Origin: Stenotrophomonas africana
Lineage (GTDB): Bacteria > Pseudomonadota > Gammaproteobacteria > Xanthomonadales > Xanthomonadaceae
DNA: 64,000 nucleotides
NCBI RefSeq assembly: GCF_013004645.1
Contig: NZ_JABEME010000001.1
Coordinates: 1-64,000 of the forward strand
Direction of reading: 5' to 3'
Both the position numbers and the translations under genes were made by a program. Positions 30,428 to 38,601 of this stretch are shown one piece after another. The notes below the pieces were generated by a model that did not search any database, had not been told where the DNA came from, and was given only the letters and a program-made list of their open reading frames with translations. Position 1 is the stretch's first letter. Each line of letters opens with the position of its first letter.

Positions 30428-32050
30428 TTATCGCGACTTGCTGGCGCGCAGCGCCTGGATCTTCGGCGGCGGCTGGAACGAGTCGCTGCGCGCATCGGCC
30501 CAGAACGCATGGAACACCGCATGGTCTGGCACCTTGTGCAGCAGCTCGCCCGGTTCCAGGTAGCGGTACAGCGAGGCCAGCGAACGGATCTCCACCGGCG
30601 AAACACGGCGCAGGATGTGTTCCGGCCCCAGTTCAGCCGGATCGTTCAGGCCCGCGGCACACAGCAGTTCCTTCAAGGCATGCAGCGTGTGCTCGTGGTA
30701 GCTGTACACACGGGTGGCCTTGTCCGGTGCATCCAGATGCTTCCAGCGCGCGGGATCCTGGGTCGCGATGCCGGTCGGGCACTTGTCGGTGTGGCAGCTC
30801 AGTGATTGGATGCAGCCCAGCGCGAACATGAAGCCTCGCCCGGCATTGCACCAGTCGGCCCCCAGCGCGATGGTCCGCGCGATATCGAACGCGCTGGTGA
30901 TCTTGCCCGCCGCACCGATGCGGATGCGGTCGCGCAGGTCGAGGCCGACCAGGGTGTTATGCACCAGCAGCAGCGCCTCGTGCATCGGCACGCCGACATG
31001 GTCGACGAACTCTGCCGGTGCCGCACCGGTGCCGCCCTCGGCGCCGTCGACCACGATGAAATCCGGCAGCAATCCGGTTTCCTGCATCGCCTTGGCAATG
31101 CCGAACCACTCCCACGGGTGGCCGATGGCCAGCTTGAAACCGACCGGCTTGCCACCGGAAAGCTCGCGCAGGCGGGCGACGAACTGCAGCAGCTCGACCG
31201 GCGTCGAGAACGCCGAGTGACGCGATGGCGACACGCAGTCCACCCCCATCGGCACGCCACGCGTCACCGAGATCTCGGCCGTCACCTTCGGCGCCGGCAG
31301 CACGCCACCGTGGCCCGGCTTGGCGCCCTGCGACAGCTTGATCTCGATCATCTTGACCTGGTCATGGGTGGCGTTGGCAACGAAGCGCTCCTCGCTGAAA
31401 CCGCCCTTCTCGTCACGGCAACCGAAGTAGCCCGAGCCGATCTCCCACACCAGGTCACCGCCCATCTCGCGGTGGTAGGGCGAAATCGAGCCCTCGCCGG
31501 TGTCGTGGTAGAAGCCGCCCTGGCGCGCGCCTTCGTTCAGCGCACGGATGGCGTTGGCCGACAGTGAACCGAAGCTCATCGCCGAGATGTTGAACACGCT
31601 GGCCGAATAGGGCTTGGCACAGTTCGGGCCGATCAACACGCGGAAGTCATGCTTGGCGATGGCGGTTGGCGCCAGCGAATGGTTGATCCACTCGTAGTCC
31701 ACCGCATAGGTGCTGCGCAGGGTACCGAACGGCACCGTGTCCATCTCGTTCTTGGCGCGCTGGTAGATCAGTGCCCGCTGCTGGCGCGAGAACGGCACGT
31801 CTTCCAGGTCACTCTGCACGAAGTACTGGCGGATCTCCGGGCCGATCGATTCCAGCCCGTAGCGGAAGTGCGCCATCACCGGATAGTTGCGGCGCAGCGT
31901 GCTGCGCTTCTGCAGCAGATCCCAGGTCCCCAGCGCCACCATCGCGGCAGTCAGGCCGACGCCCCAATACCAGGCCGGCCAGATCGTGGCCAGCCACAGG
32001 CATATCGGGAACATCAGGATGGCGAGCAGGTAGACGATATACCGGTGCAT
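30428..32050 (-). CDS. Membrane-anchored FMN-binding glutamate synthase-like protein
   Basis: A 540-aa protein with two N-terminal membrane helices (about residues 4-42: YIVYLLAILMFPICLWLATIW, then WYWGVGLTAAMVALGTW) and a GltB-type FMN domain. Family marks are FNISAMSFGSLSANAIRALNEGA, KLSQGAKPGHGGVLP, DCVSPSRHSAF, IVVDGAEGGTGAAPAEF and the cysteine cluster CIQSLSCHTDKCPTGI, which would bind an Fe-S cluster. The glutaminase domain of true GOGAT is missing, so ammonia assimilation is not assured; the reaction of this family is not established. The ATG giving MHRYIV is preferred over the one six codons upstream. Confidence 0.9.
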   Translation of the reverse strand: MHRYIVYLLAILMFPICLWLATIWPAWYWGVGLTAAMVALGTWDLLQKRSTLRRNYPVMAHFRYGLESIGPEIRQYFVQSDLEDVPFSRQQRALIYQRAKNEMDTVPFGTLRSTYAVDYEWINHSLAPTAIAKHDFRVLIGPNCAKPYSASVFNISAMSFGSLSANAIRALNEGARQGGFYHDTGEGSISPYHREMGGDLVWEIGSGYFGCRDEKGGFSEERFVANATHDQVKMIEIKLSQGAKPGHGGVLPAPKVTAEISVTRGVPMGVDCVSPSRHSAFSTPVELLQFVARLRELSGGKPVGFKLAIGHPWEWFGIAKAMQETGLLPDFIVVDGAEGGTGAAPAEFVDHVGVPMHEALLLVHNTLVGLDLRDRIRIGAAGKITSAFDIARTIALGADWCNAGRGFMFALGCIQSLSCHTDKCPTGIATQDPARWKHLDAPDKATRVYSYHEHTLHALKELLCAAGLNDPAELGPEHILRRVSPVEIRSLASLYRYLEPGELLHKVPDHAVFHAFWADARSDSFQPPPKIQALRASKSR

Positions 32051-32105
32051 GGCTTTCCTCGGTTGCAACTGCCCCCGAGTCTACCGCGCCGCTCGCTGCC
32101 AAGGC

Positions 32106-33392
32106 TTACAAACGATCGTCAACCACGTTGCGCGGCCAGGCCGACTTCACGTCGTAGACCAGGCCACCTGGCGCCAGCAGCGCCCGGATTGCACCTTCAT
32201 CCATCGCCTTGAAGCGGGCATGGGCCACTGCCAGCACCACCGCGTCATAGCGCCCCGCCCCAGGCTCGGCCAGCCAGTCCAAGCCCTCGCCGGTCAATGC
32301 CGCCGGGCCGACCCACGGATCGCTGACCTCCACCTGCGCACCGGCATCGCGCAGCCGTTGCGCCAGTTCCAGCGCGCGGCTGTTGCGCAGGTCCGGGCAG
32401 TCCTCCTTGAAGGTCACGCCCAGCACCAGGATGCGTGCGTCCGCCGGCACACGGCCACGCTCGGCCAGCATCGCCAGCACCCGCGCCGCCACGTGCTCGC
32501 CTACGCGGTTGTTGACCTGTCGCGCGGTGTGGATCAGGTCCGGGTGATAGCCCACGCTCTCGGACTTGTGCAGCAGATAGTACGGATCGACGCCGATGCA
32601 GTGACCACCGACCAGCCCCGGCCGGAACGGCAGGAAATTCCACTTGCTGCCGGCGGCGTCCAGCACGTCCTGGGTATCGATGCCAAGCCTGTCGAAGATC
32701 AGGGCCAGCTCGTTGACCAGCGCGATGTTGACGTCGCGCTGGATGTTCTCGACCACCTTGGCCGCTTCGGCCACCCGCATCGAAGGCGCCGGGAACGTAC
32801 CGGCGGCGATGATGCGCTGGTAGAGGCCATCAATCACCGCAGCGACTTCCGGTGTCGAGCCGGAAGTGATCTTGCGGATGTCGGCCAGGCGCCGCTGGCG
32901 GTCGCCGGGACTGACCCGTTCCGGGCTGTAGCCGCAGTAGAAGTCTTCGTTGAAGCGCAGGCCCGAACCCTGTTCCAGCAGCGGCACGCACACTTCCTCG
33001 GTGGTACCGGGGTACACCGTGGACTCGTAGATCACCAGATCGCCGGCGCGAAGATGACTGGCAATCAGCCGTGTCGCCGAACGCAGGGGCTCCAGATCAG
33101 GCTGCTCGTATGCATCGATCGGGGTCGGCACGGTGACGATGTAGACGTTGCATGCATCGAGCAGGACCGGATCGCTGCCGTACTGCAGCTGCTGTGCACT
33201 GGCCAGCTCGTCGGCTTCCACTTCCAGCGTGTGGTCCTGGCCGCTGCGCAGCTCGGCGATGCGGCCGGCATCGATATCGAAGCCCAACGTCGGCCACTGC
33301 CGGCCAAACGCCACCGCCAACGGCAGGCCGACGTAGCCCAGGCCGATCACCGCAAACCGGGGCGCGCTGGCCGCCGCTACCGGCGCACTCAT
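32106..33392 (-). CDS. UDP-sugar 6-dehydrogenase, TviB/WbpO type
   Basis: A 428-aa NAD-dependent enzyme that oxidises a UDP-N-acetylhexosamine at C6 to the uronic acid. The NAD motif is VIGLGYVGLPLAVAFG near residue 16, followed by VTVPTPID, YESTVYPGTTEEVC, and the substrate domain EAAKVVENIQRDVNIALVNELALIFDRLG. The active-site Cys lies in VGGHCIGVDPYYLLHKSE. The pattern is closest to UDP-GalNAc/GlcNAc dehydrogenases (WbpO, TviB) rather than UDP-glucose dehydrogenase. No glycan cluster adjoins it. The start MSAPVAAASAPRFAVIG is preferred over the longer open frame. Confidence 0.9.
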   Translation of the reverse strand: MSAPVAAASAPRFAVIGLGYVGLPLAVAFGRQWPTLGFDIDAGRIAELRSGQDHTLEVEADELASAQQLQYGSDPVLLDACNVYIVTVPTPIDAYEQPDLEPLRSATRLIASHLRAGDLVIYESTVYPGTTEEVCVPLLEQGSGLRFNEDFYCGYSPERVSPGDRQRRLADIRKITSGSTPEVAAVIDGLYQRIIAAGTFPAPSMRVAEAAKVVENIQRDVNIALVNELALIFDRLGIDTQDVLDAAGSKWNFLPFRPGLVGGHCIGVDPYYLLHKSESVGYHPDLIHTARQVNNRVGEHVAARVLAMLAERGRVPADARILVLGVTFKEDCPDLRNSRALELAQRLRDAGAQVEVSDPWVGPAALTGEGLDWLAEPGAGRYDAVVLAVAHARFKAMDEGAIRALLAPGGLVYDVKSAWPRNVVDDRL

Positions 33393-33533
33393 CGGCACAT
33401 CCCGTGCAACGGATGCAATCGCACACACGCTGGCAGGGTTTCGGCCAACACACTCATTTGCTGCACCACTCCGGAAACCTGCGCCAGAAAGGCTACAGCC
33501 TACCGGCCCCGGCACCCTGTCGCCAAGGCGGGC

Positions 33534-33968
33534 TCAGGACCCCAACGCCACCGCGGCCGGTTCCAGTTCACCGTCGGCGCCGGTCCAGGCCTGCAGCAGA
33601 CGCTCAAATCCACCGCTGCCAAGCAGGAAGCCGGGCCACGCGGCATCGGCAATCTGCGCCAGCAGCTCCGGCTCGATCCGTCGCGTGCCCATCGACCAGC
33701 GCGGAAATACGCGCTGCACCACGGGGGCACGGCACAGCACTTTCAGCTGCCCGTGGCTGCGCGCATTGAGGATGCGCTGGAACACCGAATCGATGCCGTC
33801 CTCCGGGCCTTCCAGATGCTGGAGGAAGCGTGCTCCGTCGAACATCAGGACACCGGTGACACCGGCTACACGATTGAATGCCGTGGCGTCGGCCAGCAGG
33901 CGGTCAAGATCGGTTGCCTGCAGATCGGCGCGGGCCTCACTGGTATAGGCGATCGCGTGCAGCGACAT
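33534..33968 (-). CDS. BLUF-domain blue-light photosensor
   Basis: A 144-aa protein made of one BLUF domain plus a short tail. Key chromophore-contact residues can be placed: Tyr8 (HAIAYTS), Asn32 (FNRVAGVTG) and Gln50 (FLQHLEG), which together with FAD make the red-shifted light state. There is no EAL or other output domain, so it must act through a partner. The start is the ATG giving MSLHAIAYTS; the open frame upstream is in low-quality sequence. It is the last protein gene before tRNA-Leu. Confidence 0.9.
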   Translation of the reverse strand: MSLHAIAYTSEARADLQATDLDRLLADATAFNRVAGVTGVLMFDGARFLQHLEGPEDGIDSVFQRILNARSHGQLKVLCRAPVVQRVFPRWSMGTRRIEPELLAQIADAAWPGFLLGSGGFERLLQAWTGADGELEPAAVALGS

Positions 33969-34077
33969 CAGGTGGCTCCCCCCCTGGGAACGGTGGCAGG
34001 GACTATGACATGAATGCGATCGACAGTTAAGCACGCTGCCGCCGCGATGGAATCCGGTCGCGCTACCGCAGGTGGGC

Positions 34078-34083
34078 TACAAT
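34078..34083 (+). promoter_or_regulatory. Likely -10 element of the tRNA-Leu gene
   Basis: TACAAT lies 16 bp before the tRNA 5' end and is followed by a GC-rich discriminator (CGGCGCCGCGC), as expected for a stringently controlled stable-RNA promoter. No convincing -35 hexamer stands out. Confidence 0.5.
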
Positions 34084-34099
34084 CGGCGCCGCGCTGCAG

Positions 34100-34186
34100 G
34101 CCCGGATGGCGAAACTGGTAGACGCATCGGACTTAAAATCCGCCGGGGGCAACCCCATGCCGGTTCGATTCCGGCTCCGGGCACCA
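34100..34186 (+). tRNA. tRNA-Leu (anticodon UAA)
   Basis: An 87-nt tRNA with CCA encoded. The acceptor stem GCCCGGA pairs with TCCGGGC (34176-34182), then A and CCA. The anticodon loop CTTAAAA between CGGA and TCCG gives anticodon UAA. The long variable arm (CGCCGGGGGCAACCCCATG region) is that of a class II leucine tRNA, and GGTTCGATTCC is the T-arm. The prophage starts directly after its 3' end, so it is the likely attachment site. Confidence 0.95.
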
Positions 34187-34311
34187 AGGCTTTTGCGACG
34201 ATCATCGATCGCGTTTTCGCTCCGCAATTTTCTCGACGCTCCGCAATCTGCTCCAACGCATGATGCCAAGCGAGCAGCAGATGATGTCTGCGACGCAATG
34301 TCGCGGATGCC

Positions 34312-34815
34312 TCAAACACTCCGCCGCATCTGCTGCAGCCCTGCACTCACCCGCGCCTTGCTGCGGACGTCCCTCGCTCGGGGCTTCGTCTCTGCCGGCG
34401 GCTTGCGCGGTTCGAGCGCTGCCTTGATCCGCTCGATCTCCTTCACCCCAGCCTCGGCCAGGCGCCGGGCCTGTTGCTGCTGCTCGCGCGTAGGCGGCAG
34501 ACCGGGCAGCGGCGGCTCCGGCTGGATCGGCGTGCTGTCGGTCAGCCGGGCAACAGCCTCACGCAGCGCCAGATCGGGATAGAGCCTGGCCGCACACCAG
34601 CGCTCGGCGTACCGCTTCGCCTGTCGGACATTGGCGGCGCGCACTTCCTTGGTGTGCCACATCTTCTGGCCTTCCATCCATAGCCGGACCCCAGGACCGC
34701 CATCAGGCGTGACGCTGGCCGTCTCGCGGCCGTTGTACCAGAGCGCCCAGCGCTCACCCGTCTGGACCCAGCCAGAGGGAATCGGAGCGGTGCGGAAGCC
34801 GTGGGAGGAACGCAT
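34312..34815 (-). CDS. Hypothetical prophage-end protein (167 aa)
   Basis: No recognised family. The N-terminal half (about 1-90) looks folded, with WVQTGERWALWYNGRETASVTPD and YAERWCAARLYPDLALREAV; the C-terminal half is Pro-rich then helical and basic (REQQQQARRLAEAGVKEIERIKAALEPRKPP). It is the gene closest to the tRNA attachment site. The frame is supported by normal codon composition and lack of competition. It could be an accessory (moron) gene. It is divergent from the SRAP gene, with 245 bp between that hold no other gene. Confidence 0.6.
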   Translation of the reverse strand: MRSSHGFRTAPIPSGWVQTGERWALWYNGRETASVTPDGGPGVRLWMEGQKMWHTKEVRAANVRQAKRYAERWCAARLYPDLALREAVARLTDSTPIQPEPPLPGLPPTREQQQQARRLAEAGVKEIERIKAALEPRKPPAETKPRARDVRSKARVSAGLQQMRRSV

Positions 34816-35060
34816 GGCCGGAAGGATACGACCGGCCGTCGCAGATCCTGCGAACGCGGCAGCGACCTGCCTGAATCGTTCGGGATGGGTGCCGGCGCGG
34901 CGCTGCTCACGCGCCCCCGGGTTGAGCTGCCTGTGGCCCCGGATCCGGCAAGGTCAGGATGCCCGCCTTGGCCGGCCGGCCGCCATCGGGCAACCTCGCC
35001 CTGTCGGGTCGGGCTGTCCCTACACGCCCCGGGCACGGCCGGCCGGGCTACCCTCCGGCC

Positions 35061-35726
35061 ATGTGCGGCCGATTCGTCCAGCTCCCCGTGATCGACTTCG
35101 GCCAGCCGGGGCTGGCTGACCTTGCCCCCGGCCTGGCCGAGATCCAGCCAAGCTACAACCTGGCGCCGACGCAGCGCGCGTCGGTGATCCTGGACCGCGG
35201 CGAGGGCCGGCAGGTCACCCGGCTGGCGTGGGGCCTGCTGCCGTTCTGGGCCAAGGCCAAGGGACTGCAGGGCTCGACCATCAACGCCCGCATCGAGACG
35301 GTGGCCACCAAGCCGGCCTTCCGGTCAGCCTTCAAGAAGCGCCGCTGCGTGATCCCGATGGCCGGCTACTACGAGTGGTCGGTCAGCTCGATCGACGAGA
35401 AAAAAGACCCCTGGTTCATCCATGCCACCGGGCCGCTGCTGGCCGCTGGCCTGTGGGAGGACACCAGCCCCCTGCTGCCCGACGGCAACCTGGGAACCTT
35501 CACCATCATCACCGGTGACAGCAGCGGAGTCTCGGCCGACATTCACGACCGCATGCCTGTGTGGCTACAGGCCGGCCAGATCGATGAGTGGATGGCCGCC
35601 AATCCGGACGATGCTATGGCCATGCTGCTGGCCAGCGAGCCGCCGGCGATGGAGGCCTACCGCGTCAGCCGCGCGGTGAACACGCCGCGGAACAACCGCG
35701 AGGACCTGTTGCAGCCGACCGCGTGA
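35061..35726 (+). CDS. SRAP domain protein (YedK/HMCES-like)
   Basis: A 221-aa protein that in relatives forms a stable thiazolidine cross-link with abasic sites in single-stranded DNA. Catalytic Cys2 is exposed after Met removal (MCGRF). Further conserved residues are Asn33 (YNLAPTQ), Asn75 (INARIET), Glu105 (AGYYEWS) and His162 (IHDRMPV). All are present, so it should be active. An ATG 34 codons upstream is ruled out because Cys must be second. It is one of very few plus-strand genes in the prophage, next to the tail-fibre gene, which suggests a separately acquired DNA-repair cargo gene. Confidence 0.92.
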   Translation: MCGRFVQLPVIDFGQPGLADLAPGLAEIQPSYNLAPTQRASVILDRGEGRQVTRLAWGLLPFWAKAKGLQGSTINARIETVATKPAFRSAFKKRRCVIPMAGYYEWSVSSIDEKKDPWFIHATGPLLAAGLWEDTSPLLPDGNLGTFTIITGDSSGVSADIHDRMPVWLQAGQIDEWMAANPDDAMAMLLASEPPAMEAYRVSRAVNTPRNNREDLLQPTA

Positions 35727-35735
35727 TCGCCACCG

Positions 35736-36920
35736 TCAGGTTCTTGCCTCAATGGCTGCCAGCCGTGCGTCTAGCGCCTCGACCTTGGCAGCCTGAAGGT
35801 CATTCTCCGCAGCCAGCGCCGAGACCATGAAACACAGCAGCTCCTCTTTGCGGAAGCTGTAGCGGTTGCCAGCCTCGCGGGCCGCCTGGATCAGCTCACG
35901 GCCTGCCTCGACTGCTGCCTTGACCAGAACCCTTTTCGTACGGTGCACCGTGAGGACCGTGCCATTCTCTCCATAGATGTAGTCAGGGACCTCCTCATAC
36001 ACCGCCTCCTCTGCAGGCCACTCGTGCCACTGCTCCGGCTCGGCCTCCCACTCGTCGTAACAGATGAAGGAGTAGGCGAACGGATCGAGGCCATGCGCCT
36101 CCATCACAGCTATTGCAGCCTGCACAGTCGGGCCAGCGTGCAGCCGGTCGCCGGTCAGCCACTCCCAGATCATCGGCTCACGAGCCAGCGCGGAGCCTGC
36201 CTTTCGTTCCGCCACTGACTGCGGGCGCGGCTCGGTCTTGAGGCGGGCGTCGGAAGTGCTAATGGTGGTATTCGTTGCAAAAACCTGAGTCCATAGGTTG
36301 GATGCCAACCCGAGACTCATAACGTTTGTAACGTTTGGCTTTACGTTGGCGTGCGCAATTGAGAGAAATTGAGTCGGCTGTGTCTCATTGGTATCGGAGC
36401 AACCGATCAGGATGTCGGCACTGCGCGCCCGGATGTCGGACCGTCGCCTTGCGCCAGCGCTTCCGAAGAACATCGAAATACCAGTGGATGTCCCCCCAGG
36501 CTGACCGTAGATGATCTGCCCAGTCGCGCTTAGGTTCCACGTGTGCTGGGAATTCCAAGTCTTGTAGCCATCGACGGACTCATCCCCAGTAAGGCCAACA
36601 GCCCCGATAGCCGTCCTCTGCGCTGCTTGAGTGGTAGCTGCAAGGAGGGTGCGGCCGGCGCTGGTCAGGTCGTAGGTCGCCCATGCCGAGCCGCTGTAGT
36701 AGATCGACTTGTCAGCGGCGTAGGTCAGGCCCGCGATGCCGGTCAGGTCAGCGTCCAATGGCTGGTAGGCAGCAGCTGCAGCTGGACCAGTCAGCAGCGG
36801 GGTCACCGTGCCGCCGCTGTTCTTCGTGGACGGGACGCCGCTGGCATCAACAAACAGCGTCGTCTTGCTGGCAGGCGGGGTCGTGGCCGAAGCGCCTGCG
36901 GTATTGGTAAGAACGAACAT
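35736..36920 (-). CDS. Tail fibre/spike protein with C-terminal S74 chaperone domain
   Basis: A 394-aa receptor-binding type protein. The N-terminal 200 residues are Thr, Ser, Ala and Gly-rich beta-type sequence (TNTAGASATTPPASKTTLFVDASG ... YQPLDADLTGIAGL). The C-terminus carries an intramolecular chaperone of peptidase family S74: the self-cleavage Ser-Asp pair is at residues 223-224 in TISTSDARLKTE, and a final coiled coil EELLCFMVSALAAENDLQAAKVEALDARLAAIE follows. The chaperone should trimerise the fibre and then be cut off. Its ATG overlaps the previous gene's stop by 1 nt. Confidence 0.85.
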   Translation of the reverse strand: MFVLTNTAGASATTPPASKTTLFVDASGVPSTKNSGGTVTPLLTGPAAAAAYQPLDADLTGIAGLTYAADKSIYYSGSAWATYDLTSAGRTLLAATTQAAQRTAIGAVGLTGDESVDGYKTWNSQHTWNLSATGQIIYGQPGGTSTGISMFFGSAGARRRSDIRARSADILIGCSDTNETQPTQFLSIAHANVKPNVTNVMSLGLASNLWTQVFATNTTISTSDARLKTEPRPQSVAERKAGSALAREPMIWEWLTGDRLHAGPTVQAAIAVMEAHGLDPFAYSFICYDEWEAEPEQWHEWPAEEAVYEEVPDYIYGENGTVLTVHRTKRVLVKAAVEAGRELIQAAREAGNRYSFRKEELLCFMVSALAAENDLQAAKVEALDARLAAIEART

Positions 36921-37699
36921 CAGGAAACCTCCACAAGCGCGCCGTCCAGTTCAATGCTGGATCCGGCTCCGAATTCGATAGGAAGTGTGAAAAGCGCCTG
37001 CTGGTAGGCCGGAACAACGAACGTCTGCCCGTCAGGGATGAAGTACGGGACGAATCCGCCGCTCGCAGTGGCGCTGATGACGGGCCTACGCGGGTCAGTG
37101 TTGTCGACGGTGACGTTTGTGCCTGGGAGAACCTCCTGCACCGCGCTGTCGGCCTTGCCGAGCGAGGCGAGCACCTCCGCAGCCAGCGACAAGGTCGGCA
37201 GCCCTGCCACCGCATCGCCATTCGCCACTTCGATCTGCTGCGCCGTGCCGGTGATCGTGGCCGGCTTGGTCCCGGTGATTCGACCCTTCGCGTCTTTGGT
37301 GATCGCCAGCAGCGTGCCAGCGCCAGAGTCAGGGACGTCGGCTAGCCCGATCGTTGGGTTGCCCGCCTCGCCATCCGGGTTGGCGATCTCGATGCCCGGC
37401 CCCTGCTGAAACGTGCGAAGCGCCCATTCGCCGTCAGTCCTGCGGATCAAGAACCCCTTTCCAACAAGGGCCGCAATCTTGACCAGGTTTGCGGGCACCT
37501 CGCGAATCAGCTTCCAAACAGTCCACCGGTTGGCGTTCGGGTCGGTGGAGGTTGTCGGGTTGATGATCTGGTCCGGCCGCAGCACCGTCCCGTCAGGGCC
37601 CCTCAGGTCGACGCCCACCTGAGCACCCTTCGTCGCCCCGTCCTCGACCGTGACGAAGTTCCGGGGGTTCTGATGAAGCGGGACGCGCTGCTTCGCCAT
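36920..37699 (-). CDS. Tail fibre protein / fibre anchor
   Basis: A 259-aa beta-rich phage protein. Sequence such as IGLADVPDSGAGTLLAITKDAKGRITGTKPATITGTAQQIEVANGDAVAGLPTLSLAA is the repeat pattern of collar or fibre proteins. The N-terminus MAKQRVPLHQNPRNFVTVEDGATKGAQVGVDLRGPDGTVL probably attaches to the virion. The following S74-containing protein overlaps by 1 nt and would form the distal part. The ATG here overlaps the Rz1 stop (TAATG); the longer open frame upstream is the antisense phase of the spanin genes. Confidence 0.8.
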   Translation of the reverse strand: MAKQRVPLHQNPRNFVTVEDGATKGAQVGVDLRGPDGTVLRPDQIINPTTSTDPNANRWTVWKLIREVPANLVKIAALVGKGFLIRRTDGEWALRTFQQGPGIEIANPDGEAGNPTIGLADVPDSGAGTLLAITKDAKGRITGTKPATITGTAQQIEVANGDAVAGLPTLSLAAEVLASLGKADSAVQEVLPGTNVTVDNTDPRRPVISATASGGFVPYFIPDGQTFVVPAYQQALFTLPIEFGAGSSIELDGALVEVS

Positions 37700-37962
37700 T
37701 ACCGTCCCAGCGCGCGGATCTCGCCCATGCGGGTGTTGCAGTCCTGCAGGGCGAGCAGATTGGCGTTGTACGCGCTGACCACCGCCTCGACCGTGCGCGA
37801 CGCTGCCCGGGTTGCTGGGCACGGTCGCGTGAGCCGGTCATCGACCGGGACCAGCTTCTCCACGGTCACATGGACCTTCTCGGGCAGCTTCGGCTGCTCG
37901 GGCTGGTGCGCGCAGCCGGCCAGCAGCATTGTGGTGATCAGAGCAAAGGAATTGAGCTGCAC
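37699..37962 (-). CDS. Outer-membrane spanin lipoprotein (Rz1-like)
   Basis: An 87-aa lipoprotein with the signal MQLNSFALITTMLLAGC and lipobox LAGC, then a Pro-rich start (AHQPEQPKLPEK) typical of Rz1. It begins inside the 3' end of the Rz gene in another frame, the usual nested spanin arrangement. I prefer the GTG at 37962, which has GGAG 8 nt upstream and gives a compact signal peptide; ATG at 37989 would add nine residues. With Rz it should fuse inner and outer membranes in the last step of lysis. Confidence 0.78.
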   Translation of the reverse strand: MQLNSFALITTMLLAGCAHQPEQPKLPEKVHVTVEKLVPVDDRLTRPCPATRAASRTVEAVVSAYNANLLALQDCNTRMGEIRALGR

Positions 37963-38372
37963 AGCTCCATCTCCAGTTGGGACCGGCATGCCGGTGTGGT
38001 CTTGGCGGCCTGTAGCGCCTTCTCTGCCGCAGTGGCCCGGCGCTGACCCTCGGCCGCTGCCGCTTCGGCCCGGCTCGCAGCAGCAGCCGATGCCTTGCGC
38101 GCCACCTCGGCGGCGTCGATCGATGCCTGGGTCTGTCGGTTCACCTCCTGCAGAAGCTCGCCGGCAGCGTTGGCCGCGCGCAGGTTCTCTGCCGCCTCCG
38201 CGCGCGCGACGTCGAGCTGGCGCTGAACCGCGCCGATCTGCTCCCGGTCAGCAGCGGCCTGGCGGTCCTCGCCGCGCTGGCAGCCGGCCACGAAGATGCC
38301 ACCGGCTAGCGCGCACCAGACGCCAATGCGGATCAGACCCACGTACGGGCGGAGCGGATCAGGGATCAGCAT
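37938..38372 (-). CDS. Inner-membrane spanin (Rz-like)
   Basis: A 144-aa protein with one N-terminal membrane helix (about residues 10-31, VGLIRIGVWCALAGGIFVAG) and a long Ala/Glu/Arg-rich periplasmic coiled coil (REQIGAVQRQLDVARAEAAENLRAANAAGELLQEVNRQTQ...). This topology plus an overlapping lipoprotein gene identifies an i-spanin. Its start overlaps the stop of the putative holin by 14 nt. Confidence 0.82.
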   Translation of the reverse strand: MLIPDPLRPYVGLIRIGVWCALAGGIFVAGCQRGEDRQAAADREQIGAVQRQLDVARAEAAENLRAANAAGELLQEVNRQTQASIDAAEVARKASAAAASRAEAAAAEGQRRATAAEKALQAAKTTPACRSQLEMELCSSIPLL

Positions 38373-38601
38373 GGCGGCTGCCCCTCGGCTTCTGCTTGAA
38401 GCTGGTGGCCACCGGGACCAGGAAGGCGCCGCCGACGGCCAGGCCGCCCAGCACGATCAGACCCCACTCTGGAAACAGGTTCTGCGCGCGCTCCGGCAGC
38501 AGCGCGTAGGCGCCAAGGGCAGCAGCCGCAGCCGCCGCAACAGTGGCCAGCCAAGTGCTGGCCCGACCGGCAACCCCTCGCCAGTTGAATCGGTCCTTCA
38601 C
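38359..38601 (-). CDS. Putative holin (80 aa)
   Basis: The protein starts with GTG in a 4-nt GTGA overlap with the preceding gene. It has two membrane helices, STWLATVAAAAAAALGAYALLP (about residues 13-33) and WGLIVLGGLAVGGAFLVPVATS (about 45-66), and a basic C-terminus KQKPRGSRHADP: a class II-like holin layout. Location between endolysin and Rz supports the call. The gene is not obvious from ATG-only reading, because a long unrelated frame overlaps it. Confidence 0.72.
   Translation of the reverse strand: MKDRFNWRGVAGRASTWLATVAAAAAAALGAYALLPERAQNLFPEWGLIVLGGLAVGGAFLVPVATSFKQKPRGSRHADP

Noticed and set aside
35736-37699. Diversity-generating retroelement acting on the tail fibre
   Set aside because: Some podophages of this general type carry one, but no reverse transcriptase or template repeat is present near the fibre genes in this window.
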